Positions 5,502 through 13,400 of a stretch of 14,086 nucleotides of DNA are shown here, piece after piece (the stretch's first letter is position 1; each line of letters begins with the position of its first letter). Under the pieces are notes generated by a model. That model worked only from the letters and a program-made list of their open reading frames with translations, was not told the origin of the DNA and made no database searches. The stretch is from an uncultured Oscillospiraceae bacterium. GTDB taxonomy: Bacteria > Bacillota > Clostridia > Oscillospirales > Ruminococcaceae. The position numbers were made by a program, and so were the translations under genes. The stretch is from NCBI GenBank assembly GCA_934454435.1, contig CAKSGA010000061.1:1-14086 (forward strand). Direction: 5' to 3'.

Positions 5502-5647
5502 CCGGACTTATGGTAAAGCAGGAAGAACCGAAAACCGCACCTTTCGGCGATGTCTGGTCAGGAATAATGCAGGATTTTATCCGTATGTGCAGCGACGGCT
5601 GGGAACAGGGCTGGCATGAACGCAACGGCGGCAATCTGAGCAAATAA
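5498..5647 (+). pseudogene. RhaA tail joined to rhamnulose-1-phosphate aldolase head
   Basis: This 49-codon ORF overlaps the preceding ORF's stop (ATGA). Residues 9-20 (EEPKTAPFGDVW) match the last conserved block of L-rhamnose isomerase (EELKTLPFGAVW). From about residue 23 it reads IMQDFIRMCSDGWEQGWHER then NGGNLS, the N-terminal signature of RhaD-type class II aldolases (GWxERNGGNLT). It then ends after one more codon, at TAA 5645. RhaD is normally about 270 residues, and the metal-binding histidines and catalytic glutamate are absent. The pieces keep the order rhaA-rhaD of a rhamnose operon, so the operon was probably once here. Confidence 0.65.
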
Positions 5648-5723
5648 ATCAAATGCAGACCCGGGAAATAAATCCTTTGCATAAAAAGAGCAAAAAAGTA
5701 TAAGTAATTCGCAAATCCGCCCG

Positions 5724-5752
5724 TTGCGATATTGGATAATATATTGTAAAAT
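5724..5752 (+). promoter_or_regulatory. Promoter of the GH5 gene
   Basis: TTGCGA (5724-5729) and TAAAAT (5747-5752) have a 17-bp spacer and lie about 50 bp before the GH5 start. The region is AT-rich. No clear operator or catabolite-repression site was found by eye. Confidence 0.6.
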
Positions 5753-5800
5753 CAAATCAGTAAGAAAAAAACTTTATGCACTATGCACAGGGGGATAATA

Positions 5801-6946
5801 ATGAACAGTATAATTTCCGCGATACTTGCAGTTATCATAACTGTAATGATGTCCGGCTGCGACAGCTCGAACAATGGAATGCGCAACATTTCTACCATGG
5901 ATGTCGTACGCGAAATGGGTTATGGGATAAACCTCGGGAACACGCTGGAATCCTGCGGCGACTGGATAAACGGATCTTCTCCGTCAAGCTACGAAAAAGC
6001 ATGGGGAAGCCCGATAATAACCGCCGAGGATATCCAGGGCTATGCTGACGCCGGATTCGGCGTACTGCGTATTCCGGTAGCGTGGTCGAATATGATGGCG
6101 GACGATGGTACATACACAATAAATCCCGATTATGCCGATAGGGTACAGGAAGTCGTTGATATGGCGCTAGGCACTGGAATGTACGTTATAGTCAACATTC
6201 ACTACGACAACGGCTGGATCAGCAAGTTCCCTGAGAACGTTGACGAAAACATGAAACGCTACACCACTATGTGGAAGCAGATAGCCGAACTGTTCAAGGA
6301 TCGTGGCGACAAGCTGGTGTTTGAATCCCAGAATGAGGCGCTCGGCTGGGAAAGTCTCTGGAACAGGTACAGTGGAACAAACGGCGCTGAAAAGCAGTCC
6401 TCCTACGACCTTGTGAACAGGGTAAATCAGGCGTTCGTTGATACCGTGAGAGCTACCGGCGGCAACAACGCAAAGCGCCACCTGCTGATATCCGGCTACA
6501 ACACTGATATAGACCTCACCTGCGATAAGCTTTTCAAAATGCCCAACGACCCGGCCGGACGCCTTGCGGTATCCGTTCATTACTACAATCCGTCAACGCT
6601 GACAATAATTGAAAAGGACGCTGACTGGGGCAAAGCAAAGACCGACTGGGGCAGCAAATCCGACATTGCGGAGCTGAACCGCTGTATGGACCTGCTCAAA
6701 ACGACCTTCATCGACAATGGGATACCCGTCATAGTCGGAGAATATGGCTGCTTCGGAAAGAACAAGACGCGCGAAACCAAAGAATCCTATATGCTGGACG
6801 TTTCCTCCGCAATGTACGAAATAGGCGCCTGCCCTATCCTCTGGGACACCTCCGGCGATGAGTACGACCGCAACAATGCAAGATTCAGAAACCCGGAATT
6901 CATCGAAAAGCTTATCGCACCATCAAAGGCAGAAAAGGAACAGTGA
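5801..6946 (+). CDS. GH5 family endo-beta-glucanase, probable lipoprotein
   Basis: This glycoside hydrolase family 5 enzyme has 381 residues. I start it at ATG 5801, which has AGGGGG 7 nt upstream, not at ATG 5783, which lacks a site. The N-terminus is a hydrophobic signal followed by a lipobox-like VMMSGC with Cys20, so it is probably anchored to the outer face of the membrane. GH5 landmarks are in order: GYGINLGNTLES near the mature N-terminus, FGVLRIPVAW, VNIHYDNGW, the acid/base Glu179 in FESQNEAL and the nucleophile Glu314 in VIVGEYG. It seems closest to the GH5_4-like group acting on beta-1,4-glucans, xyloglucan or mixed-linkage glucan; the exact substrate is not readable. It has neither a dockerin nor a binding module. 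The gene is intact, has its own promoter and is convergent with the next araC. Confidence 0.88.
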   Translation: MNSIISAILAVIITVMMSGCDSSNNGMRNISTMDVVREMGYGINLGNTLESCGDWINGSSPSSYEKAWGSPIITAEDIQGYADAGFGVLRIPVAWSNMMADDGTYTINPDYADRVQEVVDMALGTGMYVIVNIHYDNGWISKFPENVDENMKRYTTMWKQIAELFKDRGDKLVFESQNEALGWESLWNRYSGTNGAEKQSSYDLVNRVNQAFVDTVRATGGNNAKRHLLISGYNTDIDLTCDKLFKMPNDPAGRLAVSVHYYNPSTLTIIEKDADWGKAKTDWGSKSDIAELNRCMDLLKTTFIDNGIPVIVGEYGCFGKNKTRETKESYMLDVSSAMYEIGACPILWDTSGDEYDRNNARFRNPEFIEKLIAPSKAEKEQ

Positions 6947-6982
6947 ACGCCGAGGGTGTCCAGCGCATGGGATTATAGCACG

Positions 6983-7858
6983 TCAGCGAGAGCGGTTTCT
7001 GTTTCGGAATTCCTGCGGAGATATCCCGTTTGTATTCCTGAACAGCCTTGAAAAGTAGCTGGGCGTATCTATGCCGATCTCAGCCGCTATATCGGAGATC
7101 GGCATATCGGTAGATATCAGCTTGTCCTCCGCAAAGCGTATGCGCAGCAGGTTGCAGTAATCCGAAAAATTCAGTCCGACTGCAGATTTGAATTTCCGGC
7201 TGAACGCAAAGTAGCTCATATTTGCCATTGCGGCGGCAGTTTTCATGTCCAGCTTCTCAGCCGGGTGGCTCATGATATGTTCAATTATACGGTCAAGCCT
7301 TACGTTCTGGGTGGAAATTCCGGCTCCCTCGACGGGAATGACGCAGTTCTCATGAAGCAGCGCTGCGACGAGCTCCAGCACCATTCCGTTCTTGCGGAAC
7401 TGGTCGGTCAGCACGGTGGCGGGCGCATAATTTTCCGGTCCGCCGGCAGAGCACACTTCGATTATTCTCTGGAGCACATTGTAGATCCCACCGCCGGATT
7501 CTGGTGAGAAAACCGGGGAAAGCCCGTCCGGGTGTCTGAGTATCAGCGAATCGCTCATCACGGAGGACGCGTCCCGGAGAAATCCCGTTGAGAATTGTAT
7601 TACTGCAACGTCGGTGGCGCGGACATTGTAGTTCGCATGAAAAGCCAGAGGTGGAATGAACACCAGTGTATTCTCCTTTATATTATACGGTCTGCCGTTT
7701 ATGACCTCATAGCGTTCGCCGCTGATAACGTAGGATATCTCATAGTACGAATGGCAGTGCAGAGGATAATTTCCATCCTCGCTGGTATGATATACCGCGC
7801 AGGCGGCATGATTCATCTCCGGCTGGTCGGCGGTCTGGAATTCCTGCTGAAAGATCAT
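6983..7858 (-). CDS. AraC family regulator with N-terminal cupin domain
   Basis: The start at ATG 7858-7856 is chosen because GGAGG lies 7 nt upstream; a longer open frame to 7909 has no such site. This gives 291 residues. The N-terminal half is a cupin-like sugar-sensing domain (LHCHSYYEISYVISGE, about residues 34-49, then NTLVFIPPLAFHANY). The C-terminus is the AraC DNA-binding domain, with MKTAAAMANMSYFAFSRKFK as the first helix-turn-helix and ISDIAAEIGIDTPSYFSRLF as the second, ending SPQEFRNRN. It is convergent with the GH5 gene with a 36-bp gap and no clear terminator between. It may control the GH5 gene or the sugar kinase upstream on its own strand (inference). Confidence 0.88.
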   Translation of the reverse strand: MIFQQEFQTADQPEMNHAACAVYHTSEDGNYPLHCHSYYEISYVISGERYEVINGRPYNIKENTLVFIPPLAFHANYNVRATDVAVIQFSTGFLRDASSVMSDSLILRHPDGLSPVFSPESGGGIYNVLQRIIEVCSAGGPENYAPATVLTDQFRKNGMVLELVAALLHENCVIPVEGAGISTQNVRLDRIIEHIMSHPAEKLDMKTAAAMANMSYFAFSRKFKSAVGLNFSDYCNLLRIRFAEDKLISTDMPISDIAAEIGIDTPSYFSRLFRNTNGISPQEFRNRNRSR

Positions 7859-7917
7859 ATACAGCCCTCCAATATCAACTTTTAGCCTTAATTTCAAGGC
7901 GTAATCCAAGGTTCAAT

Positions 7918-7958
7918 AACAGCGCCGGAAGCGAACGAAAATCACTTCCGGTGCTGTT
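7918..7958. terminator. Hairpin between the sugar kinase and araC
   Basis: AACAGCGCCGGAAG (7918-7931) pairs with CTTCCGGTGCTGTT (7945-7958) over 14 bp with one G-U pair. In the kinase direction the stem is followed only by ATTGAACC, so the U-tract is poor. Its place just after the kinase stop suggests transcript termination or 3'-end protection. Confidence 0.5.
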
Positions 7959-7974
7959 TGTTATCAAGGAATAA

Positions 7975-8778
7975 TCAGAAGCCGCCGTAATGTTTCAGGG
8001 TTTCTGCTGCGATCTCAGAGCCGACCCTCATCGCCTTTTCAATATCATTTTCAAGCATATATGAGCATACAAATCCGGCGTGGTAGCTGTCGCCGCACCC
8101 GGTCGTGTCAATTACGGTATCGACCTTTACAGCCTGCACTCTATATTTCTGACCTTTAAAGTATGTGACGCTTCCCCGTTCTGCAAGGGATATATTGAAC
8201 AGGCAATCATACTTACACGATAACTCTCTGAACTTCGGCAATAGTTCCTCCGAGCCGCTTATCAAAAAGAAATCCACATACGGTGCAAAACGTTCCATAT
8301 CAGCAAAATCCCTGTAGACGTCAAAATCTACCGCAAGCTTAAATCCGGAAGTTTTCTTCAGTTCGACTACCTGCGAAAAACACGAAGCCCAGAAGTGAAC
8401 AAAGACAACATCAGATTCGGATAATATCCTTATTTCGTCATCGTTCAGAATGATGTCATCAAGTATTTTTCCGTTCCATGAATCATCTTTATAATACCTG
8501 TCGCCCTCCGCTGTAAGGTATGTCATATTATTGGCAGTCTGATACCTTTCATCAGTGCGTATATGGCTCTTATCAATATCGAGCCCTGATATTGAATCCA
8601 TTATCGCTTCCGCATATTTATCCTTTCCGACAATTCCAAGCAGCGTAACGTCTATCTCATCAAAGCGAGAGGCATGGGCAGCAAAATTAAGCGCTTCTCC
8701 TCCTGGTCTGATTATGTCTGTGCCGTCAAAAACATCGGCGCATATACATGGCAGCGCAGTAATTTTTATTTTTTTCAT
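7975..8778 (-). CDS. PfkB family sugar kinase, fructoselysine 6-kinase-like
   Basis: With the start at ATG 8778 (GAGG 7 nt upstream) the protein has 267 residues, close to FrlD-type kinases (about 260). PfkB landmarks are the substrate loop PGGEALNFAAH (25-35), LLGIVGKDKYAE, and the C-terminal anion-hole motif DTTGCGDS (224-231) with catalytic Asp230. The usual GAGD is GCGD here. The ending ETLKHYGGF resembles the FrlD ending (KTIQYHGAW), which is why I favour a fructosamine or fructoselysine 6-kinase over ribokinase or fructokinase. No deglycase (FrlB-type isomerase domain) or transporter is adjacent, so the substrate is uncertain. The enzyme would phosphorylate a sugar or sugar-amine in the cytoplasm. 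It has its own strong promoter. Confidence 0.75.
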   Translation of the reverse strand: MKKIKITALPCICADVFDGTDIIRPGGEALNFAAHASRFDEIDVTLLGIVGKDKYAEAIMDSISGLDIDKSHIRTDERYQTANNMTYLTAEGDRYYKDDSWNGKILDDIILNDDEIRILSESDVVFVHFWASCFSQVVELKKTSGFKLAVDFDVYRDFADMERFAPYVDFFLISGSEELLPKFRELSCKYDCLFNISLAERGSVTYFKGQKYRVQAVKVDTVIDTTGCGDSYHAGFVCSYMLENDIEKAMRVGSEIAAETLKHYGGF

Positions 8779-8827
8779 TCTACAACCTCGTAAAATTACC
8801 ATAAATTCGGCATAATAACGCAAACCA

Positions 8828-8856
8828 ATTATATCACAAAATGTTAATCAAGTCAA
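8828..8856 (-). promoter_or_regulatory. Sigma-A promoter of the sugar kinase
   Basis: On the minus strand -35 TTGACT (8856-8851) and -10 TATAAT (8833-8828) are separated by 17 bp, about 50 bp before the kinase start. This makes the kinase independent of the AraC gene upstream of it. Confidence 0.8.
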
Positions 8857-8893
8857 GGGAAATACACATATAGTATAAGATTTACAATCAGCA

Positions 8894-9754
8894 TTATCGC
8901 TGATATTTATCCCTGTATTCCGCCGGAGTTTTACCGGAGTACTTTCTGAACACCCTTGAGAAATGGCTCTGCGATGAGAAACCGAGGTAGGAGCTTATTG
9001 CTGCGGCGGATTTGTCCGAATAACGAAGAAGGCGCTTCGCCTCCTCCGTTTTTTGTTTCAGAATGAAATCCGTGAGAGTTATTCCGGCTTCGTGCGAGAA
9101 TTTAGCTGAAAGATACGGACGGCTCATAAAAAGTTCCCTGGCTATATCCTCAACATATATTTTTTCCGAAATGTGACGGCGGACGTAGTTTGAAACGGAT
9201 ATGGTCAGCTGGGTAGGCTTTTCCCCCTGACGGATACGGCTCATTCTGTCGGCGAAATCCAGAACCATGTTATATTGCAGATTTGTGATCTGCTGAAGAT
9301 CGTTGAACCTCTCGCTGCGCTGTATAAAAGCGTCGCTCAGCGAGAACGCCTCGTCAGCTTCCATTCCGCCCTGTATTGCCGCACGTGAAACCAGCGTTGC
9401 AAGCACCACGAGCGTGTTTTTTGCCTGCCTGAGCTGCTCTGAAGCCAGAATACCCCCGTTTACCGCAGGCGCATCCGACGTCCATTTTTTCAAGCCCTCT
9501 GTGTCACCTGTTCTGACCATTTTGAGTATCTGCTGTTCCAGAAGATAGGTGTTCTGGGCATTCTGCGGGTTGTTTACCGGCTGTGAAAGTTCATTTCCGG
9601 AACGGGCGCTCTCCAGCTGCGAGGTCATTTCGGACTGCTCGCCGTCAAATATCGTGATGTCCTTTAACTCCAGCTTTTCATCATTGAGTATGTAGTTTAT
9701 GGAGCACAGCATCTGCAAAACGCTTTCCAGAGGCATTCGCATTATTCCCTTCAT
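8894..9754 (-). pseudogene. AraC/YesN-type regulator, probably missing its N-terminal part
   Basis: The C-terminal AraC domain is complete: VEDIARELFMSRPYLSAKFS, then ISSYLGFSSQSHFSRVF, then TPAEYRDKY. The middle (about residues 70-190) is a helical region like that of long YesN-type regulators, which are usually about 400 residues. The first clearly native stretch is MPLESVLQMLCSINYILNDE, close to the start of the usable frame. Upstream of about 9757 the open frame continues to 9844, but it runs antisense into the ribosome binding site and start of rhaB, which is not a natural promoter region for two divergent genes. I infer that the 5' part was lost and chose ATG 9754; ATG 9742 is also possible. 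It is next to rhaB, so it may once have been the rhamnose regulator. Confidence 0.6.
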
Positions 9755-9825
9755 CGCTGAGATTAACTCCGTGAATATCTGAAAGAGGTTTCGGAAAAAG
9801 ATGTGTGAAAGCATGAGGTGATCGC

Positions 9826-10071
9826 ATGAAATACTGCCTGGCAATAGATATCGGCGCTTCCTCCGGGCGGCATATCGCAGGCTGGCAGGAGGACGGAAAA
9901 CCAGTCACAATGGAGCTTTACCGTTTTCCAAACGGCGCAGAAAACAGACACGGACATCTTATCCGGGAAGCCGACAGACTGTTCAGGGAGGTTGTGAACG
10001 GCATAATGGCGGCGTTTGCAGAACTTGTCCGTGGACACAGGGGTGTGGATTACGTCCTTATAAACGGCAAT
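9826..10071 (+). pseudogene. rhaB: Rhamnulokinase N-terminal fragment
   Basis: ATG 9826 with an upstream AGGTGATC starts a clear rhamnulokinase N-terminus: LAIDIGASSGRHIAGW (5-20), the ATP/phosphate loop of this FGGY-family kinase, then ELYRFPNGA and DRLFREVVNGIM. At about residues 74-81 GVDYVLING matches the next family block (WGVDYVLL). The bases before it (ELVRGHRG) seem shortened compared with the family, hinting at a small internal deletion. After NGN (10065-10071) the similarity stops and antisense helicase sequence begins, with the frame running on without meaning to a stop at 10101. The full enzyme is about 470-490 residues, so this is a dead fragment. It would have used L-rhamnulose, in line with the rhaA and rhaD pieces at 5290-5647. 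Confidence 0.75.
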
Positions 10072-10155
10072 CAGCGCTATCGCCTGCAATGTCTTTCCTA
10101 GTCCCATATCGTCTGCGAGGATTCCCGCCCAGGCTGTCGATAAAGGCACATCTGC
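10066..10155 (-). pseudogene. Scrap of an SNF2-type helicase (motif I only)
   Basis: On the minus strand the frame reads GILADDMGLGKTLQAIALI (10125-10069), the helicase motif I (Walker A) of SNF2-family ATPases, where the DDMGLGKT core is highly characteristic. Downstream the frame becomes antisense rhaB sequence (AVYKDVIHTP). Upstream (PLSTAWA and beyond) nothing is recognisable. Only about 20-30 codons of the gene of several hundred codons are left. It marks a breakpoint that joined two unrelated genes in opposite orientation. Confidence 0.6.
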
Positions 10156-10225
10156 GTCTGTCACCGCATTATTTGCTTTGCAAAAAACTCCGCACAACGG
10201 CAGACGAAAACACGATGTTTGCGCA

Positions 10226-10268
10226 GTTGCCCCCAGAGCCCGACACGATGTCCGGCTCTGGGGGCAAC
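10226..10268. repeat. Long palindrome with a 15-bp perfect stem
   Basis: The arm at 10226-10240 (GTTGCCCCCAGAGCC) is exactly complementary to 10254-10268 around a 13-nt loop that itself contains GACA/TGTC. Imperfect pairing continues outward to about 10217 and 10280 (TTTGCGCA against TGCACAAA). Neither side has a U-tract. It sits in a 332-bp stretch (10072-10403) with no intact gene. It may be a dispersed intergenic palindrome or the remains of a mobile element end. Confidence 0.6.
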
Positions 10269-10351
10269 ATGCACAAAGCCTAGCTGTTATGAGTGTTCCT
10301 GACATCTGCCCCTTTCTCGGCAGCCTGGAATTGAACTTTTTCGACAAGCTG

Positions 10352-10375
10352 GGGGCGCACGTCACCGTGCGCCCC
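10352..10375. terminator. GC-rich hairpin after the dockerin protein gene
   Basis: GGGGCGCACG (10352-10361) pairs perfectly with CGTGCGCCCC (10366-10375) around TCAC, 28 bp past the stop of the dockerin gene. In that gene's direction the following bases are CAGCTTGTCG with no U-tract. In the plus direction they are ATCATTTTG. It is a plausible 3' end for the dockerin transcript but not a classic terminator. Confidence 0.5.
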
Positions 10376-10403
10376 ATCATTTTGTTCAGTTTTCGTCAGC
10401 GGA

Positions 10404-13400
10404 TCATGCGCTCAGCCCGACCAGCCATCTGAGTACCGTACTGGCGTCGGCACAGTTGACCTGTCCGTCACCGTTGAGGTCAATGAGCTGGAGGCTTACG
10501 CCCGAATCAAGCCCTGCTGAATATCGCAGCAGCGCAACCGCATCGTAAATGTCAAGAATGCCGTTATTGTCAAAGTCGCCCTGCCTGTCGCTGTATCTGC
10601 ATACCATTACTGCATATTCTCCCGGAGCGCTCATGCCCGGAATAACGGCAGTGCCGTCCTCTGCAAGCTTTACGCAGGTCTGGAATACGAGCCTGCCGTC
10701 TACCAGCTTGTAAACATTTGCGAACTCGCCCGCATACCGCTTCAGGAACGTAAACCTGATCTCTGCAGGAATATCAGCGCTTATCCTGTATTTGCCGCCC
10801 GATACTCCACGCAGCGAGCCAGCGTCAACAGAACCGGGAAACAGCGATAGATCGGCTGCGGATACAGTTGTTATCTTCGCACCGTCAACAAGCCAGCTCT
10901 TTGTGCTGTCGTAAACGAACTCGACCTTTAACTTCCTGTCTGCGATCGCCTTGATGACCTCCGCAGGAACTGTGGTTTCGCCGCTCATGGAAATAGTCAC
11001 ACTGCCGCCGTTCTGTCTGCCAAGGTCTGCAACAATGTCCGACCAGGTCTTCTGTACGCCATTTATTGAGGGATTACTTTCGGTCGTGTTATCCCTGTTG
11101 TGCGTTCCATCACTTACATGACCGCCGGATCCTCCGCCACCCTTTCTGGGAGTTATAATGTACCCGCACACCGTGCAGTACTCCGCCTTTTTGGCGGTAG
11201 CTTCGCCGCTTGAAACATGGCTCTCCGTTTCGGTCACGGCGTTGCAGTATTCGCACTTGTGCCAGTGACCGTTCTTGTCGTATGCGTACTTTACCGACCA
11301 CTTGTGGTCTGTCTTTGCAATGACCACGTCCGCAAGAGAGACCTCCGTCGCTGCGGCCTCGTCATTGTAAAACTTTGCGCAGGTTTCACACTCCCAGTAC
11401 TCAATATTGCCGGTATTCTGGCAGGTAGCCTGCACGGCTGAATGATGAACGAGCTTGCCGTGTCCCGAATTTACCGTCTTGAAAACAGCCTCGCTGGCGT
11501 TCAGTTCGTCAGTTTCCTTGAAGCGGAGATATGCGGTAACGTCCTTAAGATGAGCAACTGCCGTGGTTTTTACGTTGCTCCATGTCTTGCCGTCAAAACT
11601 GTATTCAACGCCATTAAGCCTGGTCTTTATCGTCGCTGTAAGTTCGCTGCCGTCGTTGGTGAATACTACGTAAAACGCAGCGGGATCGGGCGCATCCTGG
11701 TTATCCTTGGCAGTCAAGGTGATCTTAACTGTGAATGTAACGCTCTCATAATTATCCGAAGCAAGCGTGATCGTGAACGAGCCTGTCTTGCCTATATCGT
11801 CAACAGTGTTCGGACCAAGATGGAAAGTGAACTTTCCGTCAGAATAGCAGGAACCCGGAATAATTCCCGCACTTATCGTCCCGTCCTTTTTAGTTCTGAG
11901 TACGGTTACCTGACCCATATTCTCAGGAAGTCCTGCAACGCTTACCGTTATATCCTTGTCGGTTGACCACCTGTACGAAATCCCGGTATCTGGAAGCGTT
12001 TCAGCTCCAGCCTTTTCTATCGTGAACTTCCAGCTGTCGGCGGTAAGTCCGGAAGCCGCCTTATAGTTGCCGCCCCCGGCAGCGTCTATCTTGAATGTGT
12101 ACGTTCCTGCGCTGACAGGCTCGGCTTCCCTGCCGTTCTCGCCGTAATACTTTACGGTGATTTTGCCAGCGCCCTTTATGCCGGGCTTAGCCGTTACCGT
12201 GACTGCCTTTACGGTGTTGCTGAACACCATGTCCGCAGGGAGCGCAACGTCAAAGTCAGCCCCCGTCAGCGCTTTCTTGCCGACTGTTACAATAAAGTCC
12301 TCAGAGTAATCATCGGGGAAATAATCAGACCCCTTATAAATGAGCTTGTATGTTACATTGCCTGCAGCGTCCGCCGTATCCTCAAACCTGTTGTCTGCAA
12401 CGATAATTGTTTTGCCGCCGACCTTTACATTGAACGTTCCCGTGGTATCCTCAGCGGAAATATCGTTGCCATAATAGTCGTTTTCAAAGGTTATCGTCGC
12501 CTTTGTTGTGAACGTAATGTCGTCGTCATAAACAGGTTCTTCATCACCGACGCGGTTAAGCTCCAGCTTTTTGACGTACTTAACGGACGGTACATAGGTG
12601 CTTCCCTTAAGCGAGGGATAATATGCAACGCCGTTTTCCGTATCGTTGAGCCGCTTCTCCCAGACAGAGTCGGTAAGTTTCATCTTTGTAAGCGCGCCGT
12701 TAGACGTCATCTCAAGGGTTGTAAGAGCCGTGCCGCTTTCTTCTTCGTCATATTCGCAAACCTCTTTGTTGTAATAGCAATTTTCAGAGGGAGAAATACT
12801 GATCAGCCCCACTTTGCTATTATTGAGTGCTGTACCTACAAAGTAGCAGGATTTCAGCTCAGAACCCTCTTTGCCAAGCGCAGCGATACCGCCGACCAGC
12901 CCATTCGTGCCTTCAACATTTGCCAGAGCAAAGCAGTTGCTGATCGTTTTGTTATTAAGACCGCAGACAGCGCCGGTATTGTTTGCACCGCCATAGATTT
13001 TTCCATCAAAGGAGCAGCCGTAAATCGTGCCGTCGTTTACTGCGCAGATACCGCCGGAATAATTATCCGTGCTGCTCCCCACCGAGCTGTCAATATTGCC
13101 CTTGACCGCAAGGTTAATGATAGTACCCTTGTTTGTGCCAAACAGTCCACAGGTGCTGTCGTCTGTCATGGTTACAGTGTGACCGTTGCCGCTGAACATG
13201 CCGCTGAACGTACCCGTACTCAGGCTCGTCTGAATGACATCATTAGGCGCCAGGGAGCAAGCAAGGGTTATATCGTCGCCGAGAACGAAATTTTCAGACC
13301 ACTTCACATCCCACTGCCAATAGGTACGAAAAACATCTTCAGAGCTGATAAGGGTGTAGGGCTGCCAGTCGGCGCTGCCGCCTGCGTAGGCGAAGTTAAA

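Noticed and set aside
5783..5800. Upstream ATG at 5783 as start of the GH5 gene
   Set aside because: The AGGGGG site is placed for ATG 5801 and lies inside the longer version. The signal peptide also begins at 5801.
7859..7909. N-terminal extension of the cupin AraC protein and the kinase extension to 8823
   Set aside because: Good ribosome binding sites precede the internal ATGs at 7858 and 8778, and the extensions do not resemble family N-termini. The kinase extension also runs toward its promoter.
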